Below, one piece after another: positions 16,483 through 24,984 of a stretch of 64,000 bases of DNA. The notes under the pieces are model-generated. The model did no database searches, was not told the DNA's origin, and saw nothing but the letters and a program-made list of their open reading frames with translations. Source of the DNA: an uncultured Bacteroidota bacterium (GTDB lineage Bacteria; Bacteroidota; Bacteroidia; Flavobacteriales; Flavobacteriaceae); the NCBI GenBank assembly GCA_902512755.1, contig CABXKB010000002.1, positions 1-64,000 of the forward strand. Reading direction: 5' to 3'. Both the position numbers and the translations under genes were made by a program. The stretch's first letter is position 1. Every line of letters starts with the position of its first letter.

Positions 16483-18333
16483 CTAAAATAAATGAAATTC
16501 ACCTGTTTGACCAATAACTTCAAATGCGTTTCCTAATCTCCCTTCTATATTCCTGTAACTATTCTTAATACTTGATGAAGAATTGATTATGTTGTTTATT
16601 TCTTCATTCCAATGAGTTTCATTGATATCTCCAAGTAAAGCTTGGTTGATTTTATTTTTTGTATTACTAGAAGCTTCCCCTCCCAAAAATCTAAAAATCA
16701 ATTCATCTGTAAATGATGAAATTGAACTTGGGTTCTCAAATGTTTTCAAATAATTGATAAGATTAAATCTCTTTTGAATACCATCATCCCCAATGAAAAC
16801 ATCCATCCAAGCACCCCATTTTAAATAATCAGTCATTTGCTGAATTCTTCTTGTTAAAGTTGAAGAATTAATCCAAAATAAATCATATACTGGTTCTTGA
16901 TATAAAGCAGGCCATCCAGAAACGCTTGGAGGGTTTAATAAGAACATTCCTAATCCTTCACCATAATAATAAGAAAGATCTTTAGTTATTCTGTATTTAA
17001 AGTAACTGGTGTCTTTTTCTTTTTCACCGAAATAATCTGGTTCAAATAACGAGTAGTGTTGATCATTGCCATCCCAGTGATGTAAAGCACCATCATTTAT
17101 CAAATTGACCTCCTTTAATATTCCCATTGAAAATTCAATAGGTGATTTTATCAGTGAGTTCTCAATTTGATTTTCAAAAAAATGCTGGCTGCTAAGTAAT
17201 ACTTTTAGGGGCTCAACTAAAGAGTGGTTATTGTCAACATAAATTTTAGCTAAGGGTTTTATTATTTTTTCTTCTATATCTTCTGTTAATGCTGGGTATA
17301 CAAAAAACTGATATAATCTTCTTGCAATATAAATAGAGTGCTCATCTACTTCGCATAGAAGATTGACAACCTCTTGCAACTCATTAGCCCCTTCTGCCCC
17401 TTCTTTGCCTCTTATTATCTTATTCCCATAGAATGATGAAAAAAACTTATCCCCAGTATCGTGATTCGATTGGTTAAAAAAAGGAATGTTTTCATGCCCC
17501 TGGTCATATACTATTTTTTCATAATCATGTGTCCAGCCAACTAATGCTCTGGCAACTTCTCTTACATCACTCTCAGTAAACTTTGCAAATGGTCTTTTCC
17601 CAACGGTAAATAACTCTTGGACTTCACGGGCATAATTTTCATCAGGTGTTTCTTTTTTACTTAAATATAGATTGAGATAAGATAACATTGATCCATCTAT
17701 TGTAATATTGTAAACAAAGTCTTTAAAATTTAAAAAACAGTGATCGAATAAAAGTTTAATATAATTGTAAGCCCCTTTATGACCCAATAGGTTAAAAGCA
17801 TCTGTTGGAACAAGATTGTGAAGAAAAAGAAATAATCTGTAGTGTATTGATGTTTTTTGGTTATACATTCCATCATATAATGACCACCTCACAGCCGTTT
17901 GTCTTTCAGAACCAAATTGCTCTTCAAAAGTGGGTCTTAATCTCTTGTAAGGTCTATTGATAAAAGGTTCGTTGGGTCCAACATCATCACTTTCATAACG
18001 CTCTTTGTATTGCTCTGCATTTTTATCCCAGTAGTATATATTGGTAGGTTCATTAAAGTTGTCTTTTTGGAAAATTAAATCGACAACTTGATCTAAATTA
18101 AGCCCGTCTAAATCTTTATGATGTCTATGGCAATATCCCACCATAGTTCTATTCAATAAATGTTTTTTTTGAACAGCTCCAAATTCACCTGAATATTTAT
18201 CTAAGCTGAAATTACTGAAGCTTTTGGCTGTATTTTTTCTTTGAGTCAATGCATTTTCTAGGGCTTTATGATCAATATCTTGATCATAGAATTCTTTTAC
18301 TAAATCAATTGCTTTCGTCTTTTCTTGGCTCAT
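16483..18333 (-). CDS. DUF1800 family protein
   Basis: I start at the ATG giving MSQEKTKAIDLV; a TTG one codon upstream is less likely. The 616-aa protein shows DUF1800 blocks: KHLLNRTMVGYCHRH, LFLFLHNLVPTDAFN, ENYAREVQELFTVGKRPF, TESDVREVARALVGWTHDY, IYIARRLYQFFVYPAL and LNPPSVSGWP. No signal peptide is evident, unlike many homologues, so its location is unclear. It is the first gene of the operon with DUF1501, the FnIII lipoprotein and the Rieske protein. The 12-bp inverted repeat at 18412-18443 lies upstream and is shared with the divergent membrane regulator candidate. Biochemical role unknown. Confidence 0.85.
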   Translation of the reverse strand: MSQEKTKAIDLVKEFYDQDIDHKALENALTQRKNTAKSFSNFSLDKYSGEFGAVQKKHLLNRTMVGYCHRHHKDLDGLNLDQVVDLIFQKDNFNEPTNIYYWDKNAEQYKERYESDDVGPNEPFINRPYKRLRPTFEEQFGSERQTAVRWSLYDGMYNQKTSIHYRLFLFLHNLVPTDAFNLLGHKGAYNYIKLLFDHCFLNFKDFVYNITIDGSMLSYLNLYLSKKETPDENYAREVQELFTVGKRPFAKFTESDVREVARALVGWTHDYEKIVYDQGHENIPFFNQSNHDTGDKFFSSFYGNKIIRGKEGAEGANELQEVVNLLCEVDEHSIYIARRLYQFFVYPALTEDIEEKIIKPLAKIYVDNNHSLVEPLKVLLSSQHFFENQIENSLIKSPIEFSMGILKEVNLINDGALHHWDGNDQHYSLFEPDYFGEKEKDTSYFKYRITKDLSYYYGEGLGMFLLNPPSVSGWPALYQEPVYDLFWINSSTLTRRIQQMTDYLKWGAWMDVFIGDDGIQKRFNLINYLKTFENPSSISSFTDELIFRFLGGEASSNTKNKINQALLGDINETHWNEEINNIINSSSSIKNSYRNIEGRLGNAFEVIGQTGEFHLF

Positions 18334-18411
18334 CAAAACTAGAATTATAATATAAGATTAAACATTCACACGGATTAATTCTATTAAAATTAATCAAATA
18401 CTATGGAAAAT

Positions 18412-18443
18412 ATAAATAGTTGTAATACAATACAACTATTTAT
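18412..18443. promoter_or_regulatory. large inverted repeat, candidate operator in a divergent promoter region
   Basis: Arms ATAAATAGTTGT (18412-18423) and ACAACTATTTAT (18432-18443) are perfect 12-bp inverted repeats around an 8-base spacer. The site lies 27 bases before the start of the membrane regulator candidate and about 80 bases before the DUF1800 start. It could be a dimer binding site or a 5'-UTR hairpin; no T-run follows, which argues against a terminator. Confidence 0.6.
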
Positions 18444-18470
18444 TTTGTAAATTTAATTAATCTTAAAAAG

Positions 18471-19787
18471 ATGATTTTATCTTTACTGTTCACATTTCTA
18501 ATTCATACTCAGAGTGAGCCGATTGAATTAGGCTTGCCATTTGATATAACTGAAAATCAAATCAATTTTTATAATAATGATTTGAATGTCGTTAACCAGC
18601 TAACTTTTCAAAATACTGAACAAATACCGATTTCCAAAACAGCAATAGTTGAAGTTAATGGGAATCTGTATTTTCTTGGAAAAATGAGTGGTCAAGTTTA
18701 CACTATCAAAGAAAATGAATTAGTTAGGTTAGATCAAACGCCAGATCATCGATTAAATATTAATTCAAATATCTTTACTAATAATGACACTATTTTCAAG
18801 TTTGGTGGATACGGTTATTGGAGCCAAAGAAATTTCATTACTTATTTTGACCCCCCAACTAAAGAATGGCAATTATACTCTACCTCACCTAATAGTTCTC
18901 CAATAATCGGATTGTATAATGGTGTACATATAAAGAACAAAGAGGGGATATTTTTTTTTGGGGGTAAAACAATTAATGAATCAAATCGTCTTAAGAGTTT
19001 TATCAATAAGCAGGTCATTTATTTCAACTTTAAAACAAAAATATTTTCAAATATTGGAGAAAGCTTAATGGATTTTGATTTTGAAAATTATTTGGTAAAA
19101 GATGATCAGTTTATATATTTCAAAAAAGAGAATAAAATTTACCAAGTAGACCCACAAAATAATTTAATTAAAACTTATAAAAGTCCTAATAAGCTTTGGA
19201 CAGTATCTAATAAAAAAGATTTCAATATTTATAAAAACGGCAAATACTTTATTAGAATAAATGACAATTACAATAAAAAAAATCTTTATACAGTTCTAAC
19301 TAAAGATGAATTTGTCGGTAAACCAATTGGATCATTTCAATTGTATAAAAAAGATTTCAATTTTGTAAAAATAGTTTATCTTATTTCAATTGTTTTATTA
19401 TTGATAATAATTTATTTTATAATTCGAGAAGCAATAATCAAAAAGAGAATTGAACTTAATTCGTTGGGTTTAATTTTAAAAAAAGTACAGTACTCTTTAG
19501 AAAAACAAGAAATAGATATTTTAAAAATATTGATACAATCAAAGCAGATAGACACAAAGAGTGTTTTGAGTATTGTTGAAAATAGAGAATTGACCTATTC
19601 ACACAACATTCGAATAAAAGACAAGAAAATACAAGATTTAAATCTTAAAATTAAAACCATCTTTAATTTAAATCAAATGCCTATCATTGAGATTAGATCT
19701 TCAAACGATAGGAGAATTAAAATTTTTGTGATTGATCAGTTGTTTCAACAAATATTTAATAAAATCATAATAACTAAAAATATATAA
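18471..19787 (+). CDS. membrane protein with periplasmic propeller-like sensor and cytoplasmic C-terminal domain
   Basis: A 438-aa protein. A short hydrophobic start (MILSLLFTFLIHTQS) looks like a signal peptide. Residues about 20-295 contain kelch-like strands (NGNLYFLGKMSGQVYTI, DTIFKFGGYGYWSQ, KEGIFFFGGKTINESNRL). One strong membrane segment follows at about 300-322 (IVYLISIVLLLIIIYFII). The last 110 residues are cytoplasmic: KQEIDILKILIQSKQIDTKSV, then LTYSHNIRIKDKKIQDLN and SNDRRIKIFVI. That tail resembles the winged-helix-like ends of similar Bacteroidota membrane proteins, which would make this a transmembrane one-component regulator; that reading is inference. It is divergent from the DUF1800 operon across the inverted repeat. 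Confidence 0.6.
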   Translation: MILSLLFTFLIHTQSEPIELGLPFDITENQINFYNNDLNVVNQLTFQNTEQIPISKTAIVEVNGNLYFLGKMSGQVYTIKENELVRLDQTPDHRLNINSNIFTNNDTIFKFGGYGYWSQRNFITYFDPPTKEWQLYSTSPNSSPIIGLYNGVHIKNKEGIFFFGGKTINESNRLKSFINKQVIYFNFKTKIFSNIGESLMDFDFENYLVKDDQFIYFKKENKIYQVDPQNNLIKTYKSPNKLWTVSNKKDFNIYKNGKYFIRINDNYNKKNLYTVLTKDEFVGKPIGSFQLYKKDFNFVKIVYLISIVLLLIIIYFIIREAIIKKRIELNSLGLILKKVQYSLEKQEIDILKILIQSKQIDTKSVLSIVENRELTYSHNIRIKDKKIQDLNLKIKTIFNLNQMPIIEIRSSNDRRIKIFVIDQLFQQIFNKIIITKNI

Positions 19788-19834
19788 TCATTCTCTATAT
19801 CTTAGGTTAGGTTTTTGGTTTCAATGGATTAGAA

Positions 19835-19886
19835 GGGATTTGGATTGTATCCATTGTTGTAAAAAAAAAACCTCCGCTGGTGAGGG
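19835..19886. repeat. dispersed intergenic repeat, copy A, with hairpin
   Basis: The 30-base core (GGGATTTGGATTGTATCC onward to TGTAAAA) matches 37391-37420 at 29 of 30 positions. It is followed by A10 and an inverted repeat CCTC/GAGG at 19871-19885. On the minus strand this reads as hairpin, T10, then the core, the order seen in the other copies, although no minus-strand gene ends here. Confidence 0.6.
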
Positions 19887-19956
19887 ATTAGTTTTAATTA
19901 TTTTGATTTTTTAAAAAAAGATATCTTTTTTTAAATTGAACTATAAAACATGACAA

Positions 19957-22900
19957 ATGAAAAATTTTAATGTGCTCAATTATTGTCTCTTAATTTCACT
20001 TTTATATTTTGGAATATCAAATCAAGTTTTTGCTCAAAAAGCTGAACTTCTAAATAATTATTCCTGGAGAGCGATTGGACCTGCAAATATGGGTGGTCGA
20101 GTAACAGATATTGATGGTGTTCCAGGAGACCCATCCACCTTTTATGTTAGTGGAGCTGATGGTGGTATCCATAAAACTATAGATGGTGGTGTAAATTTTT
20201 CTCCTATTTTCGAAAACCAAAGAGCATATTCAATAGGCGCCCTCACAGTATCACCTTCAGATAGCAATGTGATTTGGGTTGGAACAGGAGAAGGAGACCC
20301 CAGGAATAGTGTTGGGTATGGATGGGGAGTTTACAGATCTGTGGATGGAGGAAAAACTTGGAAACACCTCGGTCTAAAAAAAACAGAGAGGATAAAACGT
20401 ATTGTTGTTGATCCAAATAATCCAGATGTGGCTTGCATTTGTGCACTTGGAAAACAATGGGGTCCAAACAAGGAAAGAGGAGTCTTTAGAACCACTGATG
20501 GAGGTAAAACTTGGGATAAAATTTTATACATAGATGAAAATACGGGATGTGCTGATATCGCTATAGAAAATGAAAACCCTAGAATAATGTATGTTGGAAT
20601 GTGGACTTTTCGAAGAAAGCCTTGGCGTTTTGATGATGGTGGAAAAAACACTGCTATATACAAAACAACTGACGGAGGTGTTACCTGGAAAAAAATAATG
20701 AAAGGCTTACCAAAGACAGATATGGCAAGACCTGGTATTTATATTGCTCAAAGTGATCCAAATATTGTATACCTGATGACTGAATTTGAAGGGGGTGGAA
20801 CTGTTTTTCGATCAGAAGATAAGGGGGAAAATTGGGAAATGGTTAATGACGATCCCAAAATTAACTTCAGACCCTTTTACTATAGCGATGTAAGAGTAGA
20901 TCCCAAAAGTCCAAATATTTTATTTTCTATATCTGGATGGTTAAGCCGATCAAAAGATAGTGGAAATACTTGGGAGCGAATCGCTACTTCAGTACATGGT
21001 GATCATCAATCACTATGGATTGACCCAAAAAATCCAAATTATATTCTTAATGGAAGTGATGGTGGATTTCACCGGTCTTTTGATGGTGGTGACAGCTGGG
21101 AAATAATAAATAATATTGAACTATCACAATTTTATCAAATTCAAGTAGACAATCTAAGGCCATATAATGTATACGGAGGTCTTCAAGACAATGGTACTTG
21201 GGTGGGCCCCAGTAATTCACTTTATAATGCTGGAATTTTAAAACGTCATTGGAAAGGTTTAGCCTATGGTGATGGTTATTTTGCTGAACCCATTCCAGGC
21301 AATGAACATTTAGTTTACACAAATCTACAAGGAGGAGTTCCATTTTTAGTTGACAGTAGATATGGTAATGTTAGAACAATTCATCCTTACCCTAAAATTA
21401 TAGGGTCTGCAGGAGATGCAATTGATAAACATAAATATAGGTTTAATTGGGATTCTCCAATTCATATCTCTACTCATGATCCAGAGACAGTTTATGTTGG
21501 TGGAAATGTGATATTTAAATCTCAAGATAGGGGAAACAGTTGGAAAGTAATTAGCCCTGACTTAACAACTAATGATAAGTCAAAGCAAATGACCTCTGGT
21601 GGAACGATATATCAAGATAATACTGCAGCAGAATTTCATTGCACCATACTCTATATAGCTGAGTCTCCAATCCAAAAGGGAGTCATTTGGGCTGGGACTG
21701 ACGATGGCAATGTACAACTTTCAATGGATGGCGGTGCAACTTGGAAAAATTTAAAAGATAGAATTAAAGGGTTGCCTGAATTTTCGTGGGTTTCAAAAAT
21801 ACACGCTTCTGAACATGAAGCTGGAACTGCATTTGTAACTGTAGATCAACATCGTATGGATGATTTTAGACCCTATGTTTTTATGACCAAAAACTTTGGA
21901 AAATCTTGGGAAAAAATTTCAACAAATCTTCCTCAAGATGATTACATTAAAGTAGTACGTCAAGATCCACATAACCCAAAATTGCTTTTTGCTGGAATGG
22001 AGCATGGGATATATGCTAGTTGGAACACTGGAAAAAATTGGGAAAAAATCAATATTGATCTTCCAAATGTTTCAGTTAGAGATTTAAGAATCCAGAAAAG
22101 AGATCGTGATCTAATTGTTGGAACTCATGGGAGAGGGGCGTATATTTTAGATGATATAAGGCCTATAGAAGAATTGGATCAAATAATTGATAAATCAGTT
22201 CACCTTTTTCCAATTAGAGAGGGGATTTTGTGGAATATGTATTGGAGGTTAGAAAACCTAGGAGACAGGACTTATTCTGCAAAAAATCCAGAATATGGAA
22301 CTTACATAAATTACTATCTAGATCATTCGACAAATAATCCAATAGAAATTAAAATCTTAGATGCACAAAATAATTTGATTACTTCTATTAAAGATGAAAA
22401 TCCAAAAAAAGGGATTAATAGGTTGGTATGGGATCTAAGCTACGATTCTGCAAACCCATTAAACTTAAATAAAAATGATAAAGTAGAGAACAAAAAAATA
22501 AAGCCAGGGAAAACCTATGAGGGGTTAAGCGAAGAGATAAGGCCAAAAGTTGCCCCTGGGAAATATAAAGCTAGACTTTCTTATAATAATGTTACAGAAT
22601 ATTCAGAAATTTTAGTTAGCGGAGATTACAGAATAAAAATGCCTGTAGAAAATTATAAGTTGAAATCTGAGGCTCTGGTTAATCTGCGTGATTTACAAAA
22701 TCTCACTCATGAATTAATAGAAAACATTGTATTTATTGAAAATCAACTTGAGCAACTAGCTATAAAATTAAAAATTGTTTCTAGTAAGGATCTTACTGAA
22801 ATTGAAAATCTTCATGATAGAATCAATAATTTCAAAGAGGATCATTTAATGAGGCCTCCACCATCAATGGGTTACAGACAAAAGCCGAGATTAAAAGAAG

Positions 22901-23088
22901 AGATAAAAACGTTAATGAGAGCTATTGATAATACAACAAATCCACCAACGGGTCCTCAACAGGAAAGAATAAAAAGTTTAAAGGGTGAATTAGACAAACA
23001 TCTTAATACAATGAAAAAATTTGAAATCAGTATCAAAGAAATAAGTTCTTCTCATTCTTCTTTACCCCAAATCATGTTAAATGATTAA
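19957..23088 (+). CDS. secreted VPS10/sortilin-like BNR beta-propeller protein (paralogue)
   Basis: A 1043-aa exported protein; the signal peptide ends at SNQVFAQ (about residue 27). The mature start WRAIGPANMGGRVTDIDGVPG and repeated Asp boxes (KTIDGGVNFSP, RSVDGGKTWKH, RTTDGGKTWDK, KTTDGGVTWKK, RSEDKGENWEM, LSMDGGATWKN) define the same ten-bladed propeller family as 7015-10005. The C-terminal beta domain (INRLVWDLSYDSAN, VAPGKYKARLSYNN) and a long helical tail are also shared. It is often annotated as glycosyl hydrolase, but no catalytic signature supports that. It stands alone, 100 bases before the dioxygenase gene on the same strand, which leaves co-transcription possible. Confidence 0.8.
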   Translation: MKNFNVLNYCLLISLLYFGISNQVFAQKAELLNNYSWRAIGPANMGGRVTDIDGVPGDPSTFYVSGADGGIHKTIDGGVNFSPIFENQRAYSIGALTVSPSDSNVIWVGTGEGDPRNSVGYGWGVYRSVDGGKTWKHLGLKKTERIKRIVVDPNNPDVACICALGKQWGPNKERGVFRTTDGGKTWDKILYIDENTGCADIAIENENPRIMYVGMWTFRRKPWRFDDGGKNTAIYKTTDGGVTWKKIMKGLPKTDMARPGIYIAQSDPNIVYLMTEFEGGGTVFRSEDKGENWEMVNDDPKINFRPFYYSDVRVDPKSPNILFSISGWLSRSKDSGNTWERIATSVHGDHQSLWIDPKNPNYILNGSDGGFHRSFDGGDSWEIINNIELSQFYQIQVDNLRPYNVYGGLQDNGTWVGPSNSLYNAGILKRHWKGLAYGDGYFAEPIPGNEHLVYTNLQGGVPFLVDSRYGNVRTIHPYPKIIGSAGDAIDKHKYRFNWDSPIHISTHDPETVYVGGNVIFKSQDRGNSWKVISPDLTTNDKSKQMTSGGTIYQDNTAAEFHCTILYIAESPIQKGVIWAGTDDGNVQLSMDGGATWKNLKDRIKGLPEFSWVSKIHASEHEAGTAFVTVDQHRMDDFRPYVFMTKNFGKSWEKISTNLPQDDYIKVVRQDPHNPKLLFAGMEHGIYASWNTGKNWEKINIDLPNVSVRDLRIQKRDRDLIVGTHGRGAYILDDIRPIEELDQIIDKSVHLFPIREGILWNMYWRLENLGDRTYSAKNPEYGTYINYYLDHSTNNPIEIKILDAQNNLITSIKDENPKKGINRLVWDLSYDSANPLNLNKNDKVENKKIKPGKTYEGLSEEIRPKVAPGKYKARLSYNNVTEYSEILVSGDYRIKMPVENYKLKSEALVNLRDLQNLTHELIENIVFIENQLEQLAIKLKIVSSKDLTEIENLHDRINNFKEDHLMRPPPSMGYRQKPRLKEEIKTLMRAIDNTTNPPTGPQQERIKSLKGELDKHLNTMKKFEISIKEISSSHSSLPQIMLND

Positions 23089-23188
23089 ACTATATTTTAT
23101 TGGCTTTTAACATCTGAATACGATCTTATCGAGCATGTGATTATAATATAAATTCTTTTTGTAAATTATTTAAATTCTATAATAGGTT

Positions 23189-24568
23189 ATGAAAACTTTT
23201 ACAGATGGCTTTTTTTCTATTGATCCAATAAATGGTTTCTTACCAGTAAAAGAGCCGCTCTTGATATTGCCAAAAAAATACATCCTATTGCAAAAGCTAA
23301 TAGATGAAATGCCTATAAAAAAAATGAATGGTAATAAGGGGTTGTTATCAAAAGAAAATGCTTTTGAAGAAGCCGCTCTAGAGCTTCCTAATTTTTTAGA
23401 AGAAGTAAAAAAAGAAAAGGATCCTTTCATTATTGCTGCCCTTTACAGATCTTACAGTTTTATAACTTCTGCCTTCACACTAGCTAAATCTCATCACACT
23501 TATTTAAAAACGGGTAAATACGGAAAAGCCCGAGAACGATTACCTAAGAACATTGCACAGCCTTATGTAGTTATTTCTGATAAATTGGAAGTATTTCCTT
23601 GGCTTGATTATCATTATGCGTATTCACTGGGAAACTATCATAAAATTGATAAAGCTGGAGGCCTCAAATGGAATAATTTATCAATGGCAGCTAAATTTTC
23701 GGGAATGGATGACGAAAGGGGATTCATTATGCTTCATGTAGATATTAATCAATACTCTCCTGATTTGGTTAAGTCCGTTTTTGGAATAACCCAGAATACA
23801 GAAAATCCGTTAAAATTATCTGATAATATAGCCCTAATGGGGACAACATTAAACCGTATGAATAGTCGCAGAAAGTTAATGTGGGAAGCTTCGAGATGGA
23901 AACATTACAACGATTTCAGGGTTTTTATAATGGGTGTAAAAGGAAATGATGATATTTTTCCAAATGGTTTAATTTACGAAGGCGTATGGGATAAACCCCA
24001 TGCTTACAGAGGACAGACTGGCGCTCAAGACAATATTATCCCAACTGCTGATATTGCTAGTGGTGTAATTCACTTTTATCCTCAAAATCAACTTACCAAG
24101 TACTTGATGGATTTACGACAATATCGCCCTAAGTGTGTTCAACAATTTTTTAAAGAATTGGCTTTTCACATGCATAAAAACCCTATAATTCATCTTTTAG
24201 GTGAAACTCAAAATCAAAAAGGCATGCAAAATTTAATGCAGGTTTACGAGGAAATATATTTGTTTAGAAATGGACATTGGCAGTTTGTTCAAAAATACAT
24301 TATGCAAAATACAGCTTACCCTAAAGCAACCGGGGGCACACCTATCACTTCTTGGATACCTAATCAAATAAAAGCAGTCTTAAAGGCAATGAAAGTTCTT
24401 TCAGAGAACATGAATAGTTCTGCTGAGTGGAATAAAAATATTTGGAAGGAGAATTATAACAAAAAAGTGAAGTTATTAAATAAACAGCTTGAAATAGTTG
24501 CTGTTGAATCTTTTGATCCCAATGAGGTCTTTAAGCTCAATTTAAAATTTGACTCTCAAGATTTTTAA
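23189..24568 (+). CDS. indoleamine 2,3-dioxygenase family heme protein
   Basis: A 459-aa cytoplasmic protein with IDO-family blocks: FPWLDYHYAYSLGNY, FIMLHVDINQYSP, YRGQTGAQDNIIPTADI (matching the R-GxSxAQ region) and LMDLRQYRP. The heme segment YLFRNGHWQFVQKYI has His363 at the proximal position, followed by ATGGTPITSW, the counterpart of the conserved GTGGT loop. IDO enzymes open the indole ring of tryptophan or related indoles to N-formylkynurenine. No kynureninase or formamidase gene is next to it, so it may serve a different indole substrate or detoxification. Length is normal. A hairpin terminator and repeat copy D follow. Confidence 0.8.
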   Translation: MKTFTDGFFSIDPINGFLPVKEPLLILPKKYILLQKLIDEMPIKKMNGNKGLLSKENAFEEAALELPNFLEEVKKEKDPFIIAALYRSYSFITSAFTLAKSHHTYLKTGKYGKARERLPKNIAQPYVVISDKLEVFPWLDYHYAYSLGNYHKIDKAGGLKWNNLSMAAKFSGMDDERGFIMLHVDINQYSPDLVKSVFGITQNTENPLKLSDNIALMGTTLNRMNSRRKLMWEASRWKHYNDFRVFIMGVKGNDDIFPNGLIYEGVWDKPHAYRGQTGAQDNIIPTADIASGVIHFYPQNQLTKYLMDLRQYRPKCVQQFFKELAFHMHKNPIIHLLGETQNQKGMQNLMQVYEEIYLFRNGHWQFVQKYIMQNTAYPKATGGTPITSWIPNQIKAVLKAMKVLSENMNSSAEWNKNIWKENYNKKVKLLNKQLEIVAVESFDPNEVFKLNLKFDSQDF

Positions 24569-24984
24569 AATAACCTGGCGGTCATTAAACCCTTTTTAGT
24601 TTAAGAGGGTTAATTCTTAATCAAGCCATAAGGGATATTAAAAACTTTTCCTATAACCTAAAATAATTCGGCAAATTGGTTAGAATTTAATAAGTCTTTT
24701 AAACCCTCCCAGCAGAGGTTTTTTTAGATGAATTGGGACAATCTAAATCCTTTGTAAACTTTTACTATGTGCAGGATTTTTTTTTGGATATGGTCATGGG
24801 TATGATTTAGCCTAAAGTTAAAACTCAATCCTTCATTGAATTTTTCAGTCTTTTAAAAATTAAAAGGTGATCTAAGATTAATACTAGGTGGATTTTCTGA
24901 AATTGAAATTGAATTGGTTTTCATGTTAATTTCCTATTATTTCTTTAAATTTAAAACTAACAAATTTCCTAAAACACTTTGATC
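24569..24984. other. 416-base intergenic region with terminator and repeat copy D
   Basis: After the dioxygenase gene there is an imperfect hairpin ATTAAACCCT/AGGGTTAAT (24584-24614, no T-run), then the terminator at 24701-24725 and a degenerate copy of the dispersed repeat (24725-24751, minus orientation). The remainder to the GH95 start is AT-rich and should contain that gene's promoter. I see no gene. Confidence 0.5.
24701..24725 (+). terminator. intrinsic terminator linked to dispersed repeat copy D
   Basis: AAAC-CCTC pairs with GAGGTTT (one bulged C) and is followed by a run of seven T. It lies downstream of the dioxygenase gene and is immediately followed by the degenerate repeat core on the opposite strand. 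This is the same terminator-then-core order as at 37391-37443. Confidence 0.6.

Noticed and set aside
24584..24614. Hairpin ATTAAACCCT/AGGGTTAAT as the dioxygenase terminator
   Set aside because: It has a bulge and no T-run; the hairpin at 24701-24725 is a much better terminator.
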